A stretch of DNA of 64,000 nt, from NCBI RefSeq assembly GCF_000422405.1, contig NZ_AULS01000001.1:62001-126000 (forward strand), read 5' to 3'. The number at the start of each line of letters is the position of its first letter. Position 1 is the first letter of the stretch. Positions 55,704 through 64,000 of this stretch are shown piece by piece. The notes under the pieces are model-generated. The model was not told the DNA's origin. It did no database searches and was given only the letters and a program-made list of their open reading frames with translations. A program made the position numbers and the translations under genes. The stretch is from Microbacterium luticocti DSM 19459 (GTDB lineage: Bacteria; Actinomycetota; Actinomycetes; Actinomycetales; Microbacteriaceae).

Positions 55704-56723
55704 ATGAGCATCCATGAACTGCGGCCCGCGGCATCCGACTATGCGTACGTGTTCGGGGGCACCGAACCGGTCGTGCAGATCCGATCCGGCGACATCGTCG
55801 AGGTCAGCACCGAGGACTGCTTCGGCGGACGCGTCCGATCGGCGCAGGATCGGCCGAGCGAAGTGTGCGACTTCGAGAAGCTGAACCCCGTCAGCGGGCC
55901 GATCGCCGTCGAAGGCGCCCAGCCCGGTGACATGCTGGCCGTCCATTTCATCGACATCCGACCGTCGCGTCCGAGCGCCGTGTCGGTCACGTTCCCGTAC
56001 TTCGGGGCGTTGACCTCCAGCCACGAGACCGCGACGCTGCAGGATCCGCTGGAGGAACGCGTCTGGTTCTATGACCTCGACCTCGAGCGCTGGACCGCGC
56101 ACTTTCGCGCACACGGCTCCGACTACGAACTGGAGCTGCCGCTCGACCCGATGCACGGCGTCGTGGGTGTCGCCCCCGCCGGCGGAGAGGTGCGCCTGGT
56201 CGTCACCCCGTCGTCACACGGGGGCAACATGGACTCCCCCGAGGTGCGCCGCGGCACGACGCTGTACCTCCCGGTCAATGTGCCCGGGGCGATGCTCGCC
56301 CTCGGCGACGGACACGCTCGACAGGGCGAGGGCGAGGTCATCGGCACCGGCCTGGAGTGCGCGATGGACTCGGTGATCGCCGTCGAGCTGATCACTGCGG
56401 CTGCCCCGGCCTGGCCGCGGTACGAAGACGACGAGTTCATCATGAGCACCGGCTCGGTGCGGCCCCTGGAGGACGCGTTCCGATTGAGCCAGAAGGACCT
56501 CGTCGAGTGGACGGCCTCGTTGACCGGGATGGATCTGCTCGACTCCTACCAACTGGTGAGCCAACTCGGCCTGGCGCCGGCGGCGAACGTGTGCGACCCG
56601 AACTACACCATGATCGCGAAACTGCCGAAGTGGGCGCTGCGGGATGCCGAAGCCTACGGCGGCGCGCATCGCCGGCTGCGGGCGGCCGCCCACGAGTACC
56701 GCACCGATCACGGCATCCGGTGA
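55704..56723 (+). CDS. Acetamidase/formamidase
   Basis: A 339-aa member of the FmdA/AmdA family, which hydrolyses short-chain amides to ammonia and the acid. DGHARQGEGEVIGTGLEC (about 198-215) is the family signature, with GDIVEVSTEDCFGG and the HGGNMDSPEVRRGTTLYLPVNVPGAML segment around the active site. GGAGAAGG lies 5 nt before the ATG. With the permease upstream it forms a transcription unit for nitrogen acquisition from amides. A 10-bp hairpin (56771-56797) follows. Confidence 0.88.
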   Translation: MSIHELRPAASDYAYVFGGTEPVVQIRSGDIVEVSTEDCFGGRVRSAQDRPSEVCDFEKLNPVSGPIAVEGAQPGDMLAVHFIDIRPSRPSAVSVTFPYFGALTSSHETATLQDPLEERVWFYDLDLERWTAHFRAHGSDYELELPLDPMHGVVGVAPAGGEVRLVVTPSSHGGNMDSPEVRRGTTLYLPVNVPGAMLALGDGHARQGEGEVIGTGLECAMDSVIAVELITAAAPAWPRYEDDEFIMSTGSVRPLEDAFRLSQKDLVEWTASLTGMDLLDSYQLVSQLGLAPAANVCDPNYTMIAKLPKWALRDAEAYGGAHRRLRAAAHEYRTDHGIR

Positions 56724-56770
56724 CCGCGTCGAAGGCCCTGTGACACGGCGCCCAGACCGGGACGGCGACG

Positions 56771-56797
56771 CCGGCCGACGTCCTGACCGTCGGCCGG
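56771..56797 (+). terminator. GC-rich hairpin after the amidase gene
   Basis: A perfect 10-bp stem (CCGGCCGACG) with a 7-nt loop, 47 nt after the stop; no T tract. It may end the amide-cluster transcript. The rest of 56724-56913 holds only GC-rich sequence with two GGCAGGGAAG copies and no supported gene. Confidence 0.5.
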
Positions 56798-56913
56798 TGC
56801 GGCCCCCGCGCGACAGCGGCAGGGAAGCGGTGAACGTGACCGGGGATGGGAACACATGCGGCCCTCGTGCGTGACGGCGGCAGGGAAGGGTGCCGCGGCG
56901 GGGTGCCGCACGA

Positions 56914-56919
56914 TAGGTT
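56914..56919 (+). promoter_or_regulatory. -10 element of glgE (leaderless type)
   Basis: TAGGTT, 6 nt spacer, then the glgE GTG at 56926. Confidence 0.55.
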
Positions 56920-56925
56920 CGAGTC

Positions 56926-59019
56926 GTGGCATCCCGTACCCCGCGTCGCCCCGCAGCCTGGCGCAGTCCCAGCGCGATCCCGGTGCGGCCGGTCGAGCCC
57001 TGGCCGCAGCCGTCGGACACCGTCACCGGGCGCATCCCGCTTCAGCACGCCGCCCCTGCCCTGCCCGGCTTCGACGGGCTCGCACCCAAGGCGTTCGCCG
57101 GCGAAGTGGTCCCGTTCCGGGTCACGGCGTTCCGCGAGGGTCACGACCGCATCGGCGTGCACCTGCGCCTGTACTCCCCCTCGGGCGACGAGTCGCTGCA
57201 CCGCCTGGCTCCCCTCGAGGACGGTTTCGACCGTTGGCGTGCCGAGATCGCCCTGCTCGAGCAGGGCGACTGGTCGTTCCGTTTCGAAGCGTTCGCCGAC
57301 GACCACGCGACATGGCACCATGCGGCCATGCTCAAGATCGCTGCGGGGGTGGATGCCGCCCTCATGCGCGAGCTGGGGGCCCAGTTGTATCTGCGGGCCG
57401 CGGCCGACAAGAACCGCCCCGCGGCGCAGCGCACGACCCTGCGTCGGGCCGCAGCCGCGCTGCGCGCCTGCACGGACGACGACGCGGGCCGTGCCACCGC
57501 CTTGCGCCTGATCGACGATGTCGACATCGCCCGGATCTTCCGTGACCGTCCCGTGCAGTCGCTGGTCACGGTCGGCGCGACGCTGCCGCTACGCGTGGAA
57601 CGGGAGCGGGCCGGGGTCGGTGCCTGGTACGAGCTGTTCCCCCGCTCCGAGGGCGCGTGGAAGGACGCCGACGGCATCGTGCACAGCGGCACGTTCCGCA
57701 CCGCGGCCGAGCGGCTCGCCGGGGTCGCCGGCATGGGCTTCGACGTCGTCTACCTGCCGCCGATCCACCCGATCGGGCACACCCACCGCAAGGGCCCGAA
57801 CAACGCCCTCGACGCCGGCCCCCACGATCCCGGATCGCCGTGGGCCATCGGCGGCGACGCCGGCGGACACGACTCCGTGCACCCCGACCTGGGCACGCTC
57901 GCCGACTTCCGCGCGTTCGTGACGGCCGCCCGCACGCACGGCCTCGAGGTCGCGCTCGACCTGGCACTGCAGGCCTCCCCCGACCACCCGTGGGTGCGCG
58001 AGCATCCGGAATGGTTCACCATCTTGCCCGACGGCACCATCGCCTACGCCGAGAACCCGCCGAAGAAGTATCAGGACATCTACCCGATCAACTTCGACCA
58101 CGACCCGGACGGCATCCGCACCGAGGTGCTGCGGGTCGTCGAGCACTGGATCGCGCAGGGGGTGCGGATCTTCCGTGTCGACAACCCGCACACCAAGCCG
58201 CTGTGGTTCTGGGAGTGGCTGATCCGCACCGTCACGGCCGCGCACCCCGACGTGGTGTTCCTCGCCGAGGCGTTCACCCGCCCCGCTCCCCTGCAGGCCC
58301 TCGCGCGCGCGGGATTCCAGCAGAGCTACACCTATTTCACCTGGCGCAACACCAAGGCCGAGCTCGAGGAGTTCCTCACCTCGATCACACAGGACACCGC
58401 CGACTTCCTGCGGCCGAACCTGTTCGTGAACACCCCCGACATCCTCACCGAATACCTGCAGTTCGGCGGTCGCCCCGCGTACCGCATCCGCGCCGCCGTC
58501 GCCGCCACCGCCGCGCCCAGCTACGGCGTGTACGCCGGTTACGAGCTGTACGAGAACGTCGCCCGTCCGGGCTCCGAAGAGAACATCGACAACGAGAAAT
58601 ACGAGTACAAGGTCCGCGACTGGGCTGGCGCCGAGGCATCCGGCGACTCGCTCGCCCCCTACCTGCGCAGGCTCAACGAGATCCGCCGAGCCCACCCGGC
58701 GCTGCGTCAGCTGCGCAACCTGACCCTCGCGCACAGCGACGACGACGCGATCCTCGTGTACGTCAAACACCTCGACGCCGCGCTCTCGCCGACCGGGCAC
58801 AGCGACACCGTCATCGTGGTCGCGAACCTCGACCCGCACTCGGTGCGGCAGACCATGATCCACCTCGACACCGAGCGATTCGGCATCCCGCCCGGTGCGC
58901 CCTATGCGGTGCAGGACCTCGTCACCGGCGCGGAGTGGACCTGGACCGACCACAACTTCGTGCGCCTGGACGCGTTCGACGAGCCGGTGCACATCGTGCA
59001 CGTGACGGGGGCGTCATGA
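56926..59019 (+). CDS. glgE: Alpha-1,4-glucan:maltose-1-phosphate maltosyltransferase GlgE
   Basis: Extends alpha-glucans with maltose from maltose-1-phosphate. 697 aa: an N-terminal S-like dimer domain, beta-sandwich domain N, a GH13_3 TIM barrel with VVYLPPIHPIGHTHRKGPNN, nucleophile Asp419 in FRVDNPHTKP and acid/base Glu448 in FLAEAFTRP (29 residues apart, as in Streptomyces GlgE), and a C-terminal beta domain. The donor comes from TreS-Mak or GlgM, not encoded here. GTG with TAGGTT 6 nt upstream. The glgB ATG overlaps its stop. Confidence 0.95.
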   Translation: MASRTPRRPAAWRSPSAIPVRPVEPWPQPSDTVTGRIPLQHAAPALPGFDGLAPKAFAGEVVPFRVTAFREGHDRIGVHLRLYSPSGDESLHRLAPLEDGFDRWRAEIALLEQGDWSFRFEAFADDHATWHHAAMLKIAAGVDAALMRELGAQLYLRAAADKNRPAAQRTTLRRAAAALRACTDDDAGRATALRLIDDVDIARIFRDRPVQSLVTVGATLPLRVERERAGVGAWYELFPRSEGAWKDADGIVHSGTFRTAAERLAGVAGMGFDVVYLPPIHPIGHTHRKGPNNALDAGPHDPGSPWAIGGDAGGHDSVHPDLGTLADFRAFVTAARTHGLEVALDLALQASPDHPWVREHPEWFTILPDGTIAYAENPPKKYQDIYPINFDHDPDGIRTEVLRVVEHWIAQGVRIFRVDNPHTKPLWFWEWLIRTVTAAHPDVVFLAEAFTRPAPLQALARAGFQQSYTYFTWRNTKAELEEFLTSITQDTADFLRPNLFVNTPDILTEYLQFGGRPAYRIRAAVAATAAPSYGVYAGYELYENVARPGSEENIDNEKYEYKVRDWAGAEASGDSLAPYLRRLNEIRRAHPALRQLRNLTLAHSDDDAILVYVKHLDAALSPTGHSDTVIVVANLDPHSVRQTMIHLDTERFGIPPGAPYAVQDLVTGAEWTWTDHNFVRLDAFDEPVHIVHVTGAS

Positions 59020-61160
59020 CCGTGCCGGACGAGGTGCTCGACCTGGTCGCCCACGGCGCCCACCACGCGCCGCACGACGTGCTGGGGCTGCATGCCGAGA
59101 CGGATGCCTCCGGCCGCACGGTATGGACGATCCGGGCTCGCCGGCCCCTCGCCCGGTCTGTCACCGCAGTGTTCGCGGACGGCGGCCGCACCGAGCTCGA
59201 GCATGTGCGCGAGGGCATCTGGGCCGGCGTGCGCACCGCCCGCCCCTGCGCATACGTGCTGGAGGCGACCTACCCACAGGGTCCGTCGCACATCGCCGAC
59301 GACGCCTACCGGCACCTGCCGACCCTCGGCGAGCTGGACCTGCACCTGATCGGCGAGGGCCGCCACGAGCGGCTGTGGGAGGTGTTGGGCGCGCACGTGC
59401 GCACAGATGACGGTGTGGCGGGCACGGCGTTCTCGGTGTGGGCGCCGAACGCCCGCGCGGTGCGCGTCATCGGCGACTTCAACCGGTGGGACGGCACCGG
59501 TCATGCGATGCGGTCGCTGGGCGCCAGCGGAGTGTGGGAGCTGTTCGTGCCCGGTGTCGGTGCGGGCGCCGTCTACAAGTTCGAGATCCTCACCCGCAGC
59601 GGCGCGTGGATCCAGAAGGCCGACCCGATGGCCCGCCAGGCCGAGACACCGCCGGCCACCGGATCGGTGGTGACCCGCTCGCAGTACTCGTGGGCGGATG
59701 ACGGCTGGTTGGCCGCCCGCGCCGACGCACAGCCGGTGGCGGGCCCGATGTCGGTGTACGAGCTGCACGTCGGGTCGTGGCGTCCCGGCCTCGGCTACCG
59801 GGAGCTGGCCGATCCGCTCATCGCGCACGTGCAGTCCCTCGGCTTCACGCACGTGGAGTTCATGCCGCTGGCCGAGCACCCCTTCGGCGGCTCGTGGGGT
59901 TACCAGGTCAGCGGCTACTACGCTCCGACCAGCCGGTTCGGCTCGCCCGACGACCTGCGGTACCTGATCGACCGGCTGCACCAGGCCGGCATCGGCGTGA
60001 TCGTGGACTGGGTGCCCGGCCACTTCCCCAAGGACGACTTCGCGCTGGGGAGGTTCGACGGCGAGGCGCTGTACGAGCATCCCGACCCGCGACGCGGCGA
60101 GCACCGTGACTGGGGCACGTACATCTTCGACTACGGCCGCAACGAGGTGCGCGGTTTTCTCGTTGCGAACGCGCTGTACTGGTTCGACCAGTTCCATGTC
60201 GACGGTCTACGGGTGGATGCGGTCGCGTCGATGCTGTACCTCGACTACTCCCGCGCCGACGGGGAGTGGGTTCCCAACATCCACGGCGGCCGCGAGAACC
60301 TCGAGGCCATCCGCTTTCTGCAGGAGGTCAACGCCACCGCCTACCGGCTCCACCCCGGGATCGCGATGATCGCCGAGGAGTCCACGAGCTTTCCGGGTGT
60401 CACCGCTCCCACCGACCGGGGCGGGCTCGGGTTCGGGTTCAAGTGGAACATGGGCTGGATGAACGATTCGCTCCGCTACATCGAGCGTAACCCGCTGTAC
60501 CGCTCGCATCACGCCGGCGAGCTGTCGTTCTCGTTCGTGTACGCGTTCAGCGAGAACTTCGTGCTGCCGATCAGCCACGACGAGGTGGTGCACGGCAAGG
60601 GCAGCCTGCTCGCGAAGATGCCCGGTGACCACGACCGCAAGCTCGCGAACGCGCGGCTGTTCCTCGCGTACATGTGGGCGCACCCCGGCAAGCAGTTGCT
60701 GTTCATGGGACAGGAGTTCGGACAGCTCTCGGAGTGGTCCGAGTCCCGCAGTCTCGACTGGTGGCTGCGCGACCAGCCCAGTCACCGGCAGTTGGAGCAC
60801 TTCGTCGCGACGCTCAACGACGTCTACCGCAGGCATCCCGCACTGTGGCGCCGCGACGGCGACGCGGGGGCGTTCGCCCACCTGGGCGCGCCCACGTGGC
60901 ATCCCGACGTGCTCGCGTTCAGCCGCACCGACGGCGCCGGTCAGACGCTCGTGGCGGTGTGCAACTTCTCGGGCGGCGTGCTCGACGGCCACGAACTCGA
61001 CCTTCCTTCACCCGGCACCTGGCACGAAGTGCTCAACACCGACGGGGTCGAGTACGGGGGCTCGGGCGCCGGAAACATGGGCGCGGTGCGCACGGATGCC
61101 GCCGGCCGCGCCCGCCTGGTCATCCCCGCGCTGGGCGCGCTCTGGCTCGTGCGCGAGTAG
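59016..61160 (+). CDS. glgB: 1,4-alpha-glucan branching enzyme GlgB
   Basis: Introduces alpha-1,6 branches into the glucan built by GlgE. 714 aa: N1 and CBM48 domains (about 1-215), the GH13_9 barrel with nucleophile Asp401 in GLRVDAVASMLYLDYSR, acid/base Glu454 in AEESTSFPG and LPISHDEVVHGKGS, then a C-terminal all-beta domain. ATG overlaps the glgE stop by 4 nt (ATGA), so chain extension and branching are coupled. The longer open frame upstream lies over glgE and is not real. Confidence 0.96.
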   Translation: MTVPDEVLDLVAHGAHHAPHDVLGLHAETDASGRTVWTIRARRPLARSVTAVFADGGRTELEHVREGIWAGVRTARPCAYVLEATYPQGPSHIADDAYRHLPTLGELDLHLIGEGRHERLWEVLGAHVRTDDGVAGTAFSVWAPNARAVRVIGDFNRWDGTGHAMRSLGASGVWELFVPGVGAGAVYKFEILTRSGAWIQKADPMARQAETPPATGSVVTRSQYSWADDGWLAARADAQPVAGPMSVYELHVGSWRPGLGYRELADPLIAHVQSLGFTHVEFMPLAEHPFGGSWGYQVSGYYAPTSRFGSPDDLRYLIDRLHQAGIGVIVDWVPGHFPKDDFALGRFDGEALYEHPDPRRGEHRDWGTYIFDYGRNEVRGFLVANALYWFDQFHVDGLRVDAVASMLYLDYSRADGEWVPNIHGGRENLEAIRFLQEVNATAYRLHPGIAMIAEESTSFPGVTAPTDRGGLGFGFKWNMGWMNDSLRYIERNPLYRSHHAGELSFSFVYAFSENFVLPISHDEVVHGKGSLLAKMPGDHDRKLANARLFLAYMWAHPGKQLLFMGQEFGQLSEWSESRSLDWWLRDQPSHRQLEHFVATLNDVYRRHPALWRRDGDAGAFAHLGAPTWHPDVLAFSRTDGAGQTLVAVCNFSGGVLDGHELDLPSPGTWHEVLNTDGVEYGGSGAGNMGAVRTDAAGRARLVIPALGALWLVRE

Positions 61161-61206
61161 TCGATCCGGCTCGGGCGCACCCGGGCGCTTCGCTCGCCCC
61201 TCAAAG

Positions 61207-61349
61207 CCGCTCAGACCCGGGCGGCTCAGTGCCCGGGACGCCTCGGTGACGGATGCCTCAGAGATCGAGACGCCTCGGTGACCGGGACGGCTCAATGACC
61301 CGGGCGCCTCAGTGACTGCGGCGCCTCGGTGACCGGGACGGCTCAGAAC
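61207..61349. repeat. 17-bp tandem repeat between glgB and the thioredoxin-like gene
   Basis: Seven full units and partial end units of consensus GCCTCRGTGACCGGGAC start at 61223, 61240 (15 bp), 61255, 61272, 61289, 61306 and 61323, with a 16-bp unit before (61207) and a partial after (61340). Units 61272 and 61323 are identical. The last partial unit contains the stop codon of the thioredoxin-like gene (61343-61345). The 61161-61206 remainder shows no gene. No hairpin as strong as the other terminators is present. Confidence 0.8.
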
Positions 61350-62263
61350 AGCAGCGAGGCGAGGCGGCGCCGGGCGGTCCCGACGCGGGGGTCGGCGTCA
61401 CCGATCAGGCCGAACAGTTCGACCAGGCGCTCGCGCACCGGCGTACGCGCGTCCTCGTCCGACGCCGCGAACAGGTCCAGCAGCCGGTCGAACGCGTCGT
61501 CGACATGCCCGCCGGCGATGTCGAGGTCGGCCACGGCCAGCTGCGCGTCGACATCACGGGGGTCGGCGGCGGCTGCGGCGCGCACGGCCTCGGCGTCGGC
61601 GTCCTGCACCCGCTGCAACAACCGCACCTGACCGAGCCCGGCACGGGCCTCGTCGTCACGCGGGTTCTCGGCCAGCGCCTTCTCGTACGCGGCGATCGCG
61701 CGCGGGTAGTCCCCCGCCGCGATCGCGTCGTACGCCTCGGCGTGCAGCGGCGGCAGCGCCGGTTCGGCGGGTTCGGCGGGTTCGGCATCCGCATCGGTCG
61801 CGACGGTGCCGGTCACGCCGTTCTGGGCCGCCACCTGCAGCAGCTGGTCGAAGACCTCGCGCACCTGCTGCTCGGGCACCGCGCCGGTGAACAGCGGTAC
61901 CGGCTGGCCGGCGATCAACGCGACCACCATCGGGATCGACTGGGCGCGGAAGCCCTGAGCCAGCTGCGGGTTGGCGTCGACGTCGACCTTGCCGAGCACC
62001 ACACGCCCGCCCAGCTCGGTCACGACCTTCTCGAGCACGGGGCTCAGCTGTTTGCACGGCCCGCACCATTCCGCCCACAGGTCGATGACCACAGGCACCG
62101 TTCGCGAGAGCTCGAGGATCTGCGGGAACGTCGCGTCGGTGACGTCACGGATCACGCCACCGGATGCCGCAGCAGCCGTGGCGTCGCCCGCGGCGGGACG
62201 ATTGCGCAGTCCGGACAGGTCGACGGCGCCGCGCAGCACGGCACCCGCGTTCGGCTCACTCAT
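61343..62263 (-). CDS. Thioredoxin-domain protein with C-terminal TPR (CnoX/YbbN-like)
   Basis: A 306-aa protein. The thioredoxin fold (about 40-145) has the active site AEWCGPCKQ and cis-Pro in QSIPMVVALI; a Glu/Ala/Pro linker (about 155-165) leads to a TPR region (about 166-300; AEAYDAIAAGDYPRAIAAYEKALAENP and DDAFDRLLDLFAAS). This layout is that of E. coli CnoX (YbbN), a chaperone-holdase for oxidised proteins; the CGPC centre here suggests possible redox activity. ATG overlaps the stop of the upstream membrane-protein gene by 4 nt. The stop lies within the 17-bp repeat array. Confidence 0.85.
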   Translation of the reverse strand: MSEPNAGAVLRGAVDLSGLRNRPAAGDATAAAASGGVIRDVTDATFPQILELSRTVPVVIDLWAEWCGPCKQLSPVLEKVVTELGGRVVLGKVDVDANPQLAQGFRAQSIPMVVALIAGQPVPLFTGAVPEQQVREVFDQLLQVAAQNGVTGTVATDADAEPAEPAEPALPPLHAEAYDAIAAGDYPRAIAAYEKALAENPRDDEARAGLGQVRLLQRVQDADAEAVRAAAAADPRDVDAQLAVADLDIAGGHVDDAFDRLLDLFAASDEDARTPVRERLVELFGLIGDADPRVGTARRRLASLLF

Positions 62264-64000
62264 TTCTTGCTGACCACCTTCGCACCGAGGATGCTGGACG
62301 AGTACCCGAGCAGTCGGATCTTGGCATCGCCGGATCCGACTCCCGGCACATAGAAGAACAGCTGATCGCTGTAGGTCGTGACAAAGCCCGTCGCCGACTC
62401 CTTCACCCCGGTCAACGCCTTGACCCGCGGGTTCGTGTCGGTCTTGATCACGGCGTTCTTGTCGGTCGGGGTGACCGTCTCGGTCTCGGAGACGTTCACG
62501 GCCACGATGGCGCCGCTCTCGAGGGTCGCCAGGGCCAGCGGCGCCTGACCGCCCGCGGCGGCGGCGAACGTCATCTGTGCGGTCTTCTTCGAACTCTTGC
62601 CGGCCGTCTTGCTCAGGTCGGCGAGCTGTTCCTTGCGCTTGTCGGTCACGCCCTTCAGGAACAGATCGTCCGCGGTGTCGAACGCGCCCGCCGAGGCGCT
62701 CTTGTCGCCCTTGTCGATGACGTCGGCGTAGGCCGCCGCCAGCTCTGCGGGCGGCATGACCAGAAACGACGAGTCCGGCTGCACGGCCGCCGCCCCGACG
62801 TACGCGGGTGCCACGTCGGGGAGTTTCGTCGCCTCGAGCTGGCCGGTGTACGAGACCTTGTAGGGCGACCACGGGTCGACCTGCGTCATCATCATGATCG
62901 TCGAGGTCACCGCGGCATCCGCCTTCTGCTCGGCGATGGCCAGCACGGTGCGCGGCCACCCCTCGTACGCCTGCGGCAGCACGAGCTTCAGGCCGCTGCC
63001 GGGGATCGCGGTCGGCTCCGGCTCTTTGGGCAGCTTGCCGCGCAGCGTGTAGTTGGTCTGCCGTTCGGCGAGGGCGGCTCCCGCAAGCCGGGTGGCGGCA
63101 AGCGTCGCGTCGCGCTTCTGGTCGGCCTGCGTGACGGTGTCGGCGATGCGCGACAGGATGCGGTCGGCCTGGGTCGCCGTCACCGCCGGCGGCTGTGTGT
63201 CACCGGCGTCGACGACCGTCGCGGTCGGGGTGGGCGTGGGTGAGCCGCCCAGTTGCGGCCAGGCGTCGGCGGAGCACCCGGCGAACAGCAACGCGGACAG
63301 GCCGATCGCCGGCACCGCCACCAGCGACCGACGCCGGCTGACGGCGCGACGCTGCGGTGCCGCGCCCGCGGTGATCACGCCCTTGTCGGCCTGCTCCACG
63401 GCCAGATCGATCGGCTCGGTCTCGGGCAGCGGCGGCAGCGACTTGCGTCGCGGCCCGCGGGAGCGGCGCAGTCGACGGATGCCGAGGATGTACAGGAAGA
63501 CCCCGACGGCCATGAGGATGCCACCGCCGAGGATCAGCGGGCCGGCCCACGGAGTCGTGGTCGACAGCGGCCAGGTCAGCGAGATGTCGGCCGGGGCGGG
63601 TGCGGTGCCGTCGGTCGCCACCAGAACGCTCATCGTGTCGGGCAGTTGCAGATGCTGGATGAGGATGTCGTCCTGGGTGAACTGGTCGAGCCACAGGTCG
63701 GAGCCGGCCGGATCACGGTGGGTGGGCGAGGCGCCGTCGGCCGGTGCGACCACGGTGCTGGTCACGTGGCCGCCTGCGCCCAGGGTGACGGCGGTGTAGT
63801 CGGTGTCGGCCAGCCACGCCTTCATGTCATCGGTGCGGCCGTACGCGGCGAAGATGGGGCCGTCGGCGGCGGCGCGCAGTGTCTGCAGGCCCGGCGAACG
63901 GTTCAGCACGGCCCCGTCGATGAGGGTGTAGGCGGTGGCGGAGGTGTCCGAGATCGTGGCGGTCGTCGTCTTGGGGCCCTGGAAGACCGTCCGCTGCGCG
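62260..64000 (-). CDS. Large membrane protein with internal lipobox, 5' end outside the window
   Basis: The frame is open to base 64000, so the N-terminus is missing; 579 residues are visible. The visible part begins with an extracytoplasmic-looking region, then a membrane helix (near 63478-63550, WAGPLILGGGILMAVGVFLY), a charged loop, and a second hydrophobic segment preceded by RRAVSRRRS and ending in ALLFAGC (Cys codon 63274-63276), which looks exactly like a lipoprotein signal peptide and lipobox, followed by a Ser/Pro/Thr linker. The remaining 330 residues form a secreted-type domain of unknown family. No function is assigned. Overlaps the thioredoxin-like gene by 4 nt. Confidence 0.65.
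   Translation of the reverse strand, partial: AQRTVFQGPKTTTATISDTSATAYTLIDGAVLNRSPGLQTLRAAADGPIFAAYGRTDDMKAWLADTDYTAVTLGAGGHVTSTVVAPADGASPTHRDPAGSDLWLDQFTQDDILIQHLQLPDTMSVLVATDGTAPAPADISLTWPLSTTTPWAGPLILGGGILMAVGVFLYILGIRRLRRSRGPRRKSLPPLPETEPIDLAVEQADKGVITAGAAPQRRAVSRRRSLVAVPAIGLSALLFAGCSADAWPQLGGSPTPTPTATVVDAGDTQPPAVTATQADRILSRIADTVTQADQKRDATLAATRLAGAALAERQTNYTLRGKLPKEPEPTAIPGSGLKLVLPQAYEGWPRTVLAIAEQKADAAVTSTIMMMTQVDPWSPYKVSYTGQLEATKLPDVAPAYVGAAAVQPDSSFLVMPPAELAAAYADVIDKGDKSASAGAFDTADDLFLKGVTDKRKEQLADLSKTAGKSSKKTAQMTFAAAAGGQAPLALATLESGAIVAVNVSETETVTPTDKNAVIKTDTNPRVKALTGVKESATGFVTTYSDQLFFYVPGVGSGDAKIRLLGYSSSILGAKVVSKK

Noticed and set aside
52335..56723. Genomic island integrated at tRNA-Leu(GAG)
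   Set aside because: No integrase gene and no direct repeat of the tRNA 3' end was found at the far side of the amide cluster.
57657..59015. Extension of the glgB frame over glgE
   Set aside because: Arg/Pro-rich shadow frame; GlgB homology begins exactly at ATG 59016, which overlaps the glgE stop.

Overview
The window is a stretch of high-GC actinobacterial chromosome. Gene order and protein type point to Microbacteriaceae, most likely Microbacterium or a close relative: the his/trp/lgt/gltBD/pyk/polA order, RbpA, GlgE, PafBC, a helicase-degenerate PriA and a DUF6704 protein in the trp cluster. This is inferred from synteny and family knowledge, without a database search. No rRNA, phage, insertion sequence or CRISPR array was seen.

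Layout. 1-4278: 3' part of priA, then fmt, rsmB and rpe, with a pair of palindromic repeats before rpe. 4334-11289: histidine genes (hisE, hisG, hisF, hisI) running without a gap into tryptophan genes (TIGR02234 membrane protein, DUF6704 protein, trpC, trpB, trpA) and lgt. trpE is missing from its usual place. 11372-18916: gltB, gltD and pyk. 18917-20420: a strong terminator, then two oppositely oriented arrays of about 61-63 bp palindromic repeats enclosing tRNA-Leu(CAA) and a PPOX-type oxidoreductase. 20421-27158: an ANTAR response regulator (PdtaR type), a small coiled-coil protein, a hotdog thioesterase, polA, a DUF885 metallopeptidase and an SGNH hydrolase.

27183-36000 is a more accessory segment: a methyltransferase, an MFS transporter, a GNAT remnant, an FBP-domain protein, a DUF5655 protein, a degraded stretch, a VapBC toxin-antitoxin pair, a UvrA-like ABC ATPase, an HdeD-type membrane protein and an atypical SDR. 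36086-38483 holds NfeD, an SPFH protein and a GDPD. 38577-49056 carries rbpA and, on the minus strand, the conserved series HAD hydrolase, trmI, FKBP lipoprotein, pafB, pafC, tatA, tatC, helY and lnt. The Pup-proteasome genes that lie between trmI and pafB in Mycobacterium tuberculosis are absent. 49140-52225: a PAC2 protein, uppP and an M20 peptidase. After tRNA-Leu(GAG), 52599-56723 is an amide-use cluster: MarR, an AmiC-like binding protein, an APC permease and an acetamidase/formamidase. 56926-61160 is glgE-glgB. The right end has a 17-bp tandem repeat, a thioredoxin/TPR protein and a truncated membrane protein with an internal lipobox.

Regulation visible in the sequence. About twenty genes have a -10-like TANNNT hexamer (often TAGGCT or TAGACT), or a TATAAT-like CATANT, exactly 6-7 nt before the start codon and no Shine-Dalgarno sequence, the arrangement of leaderless transcripts. 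At five junctions the UAG stop codon of the upstream gene is itself the first half of the next gene's -10 hexamer. Several starts below were chosen on this basis.
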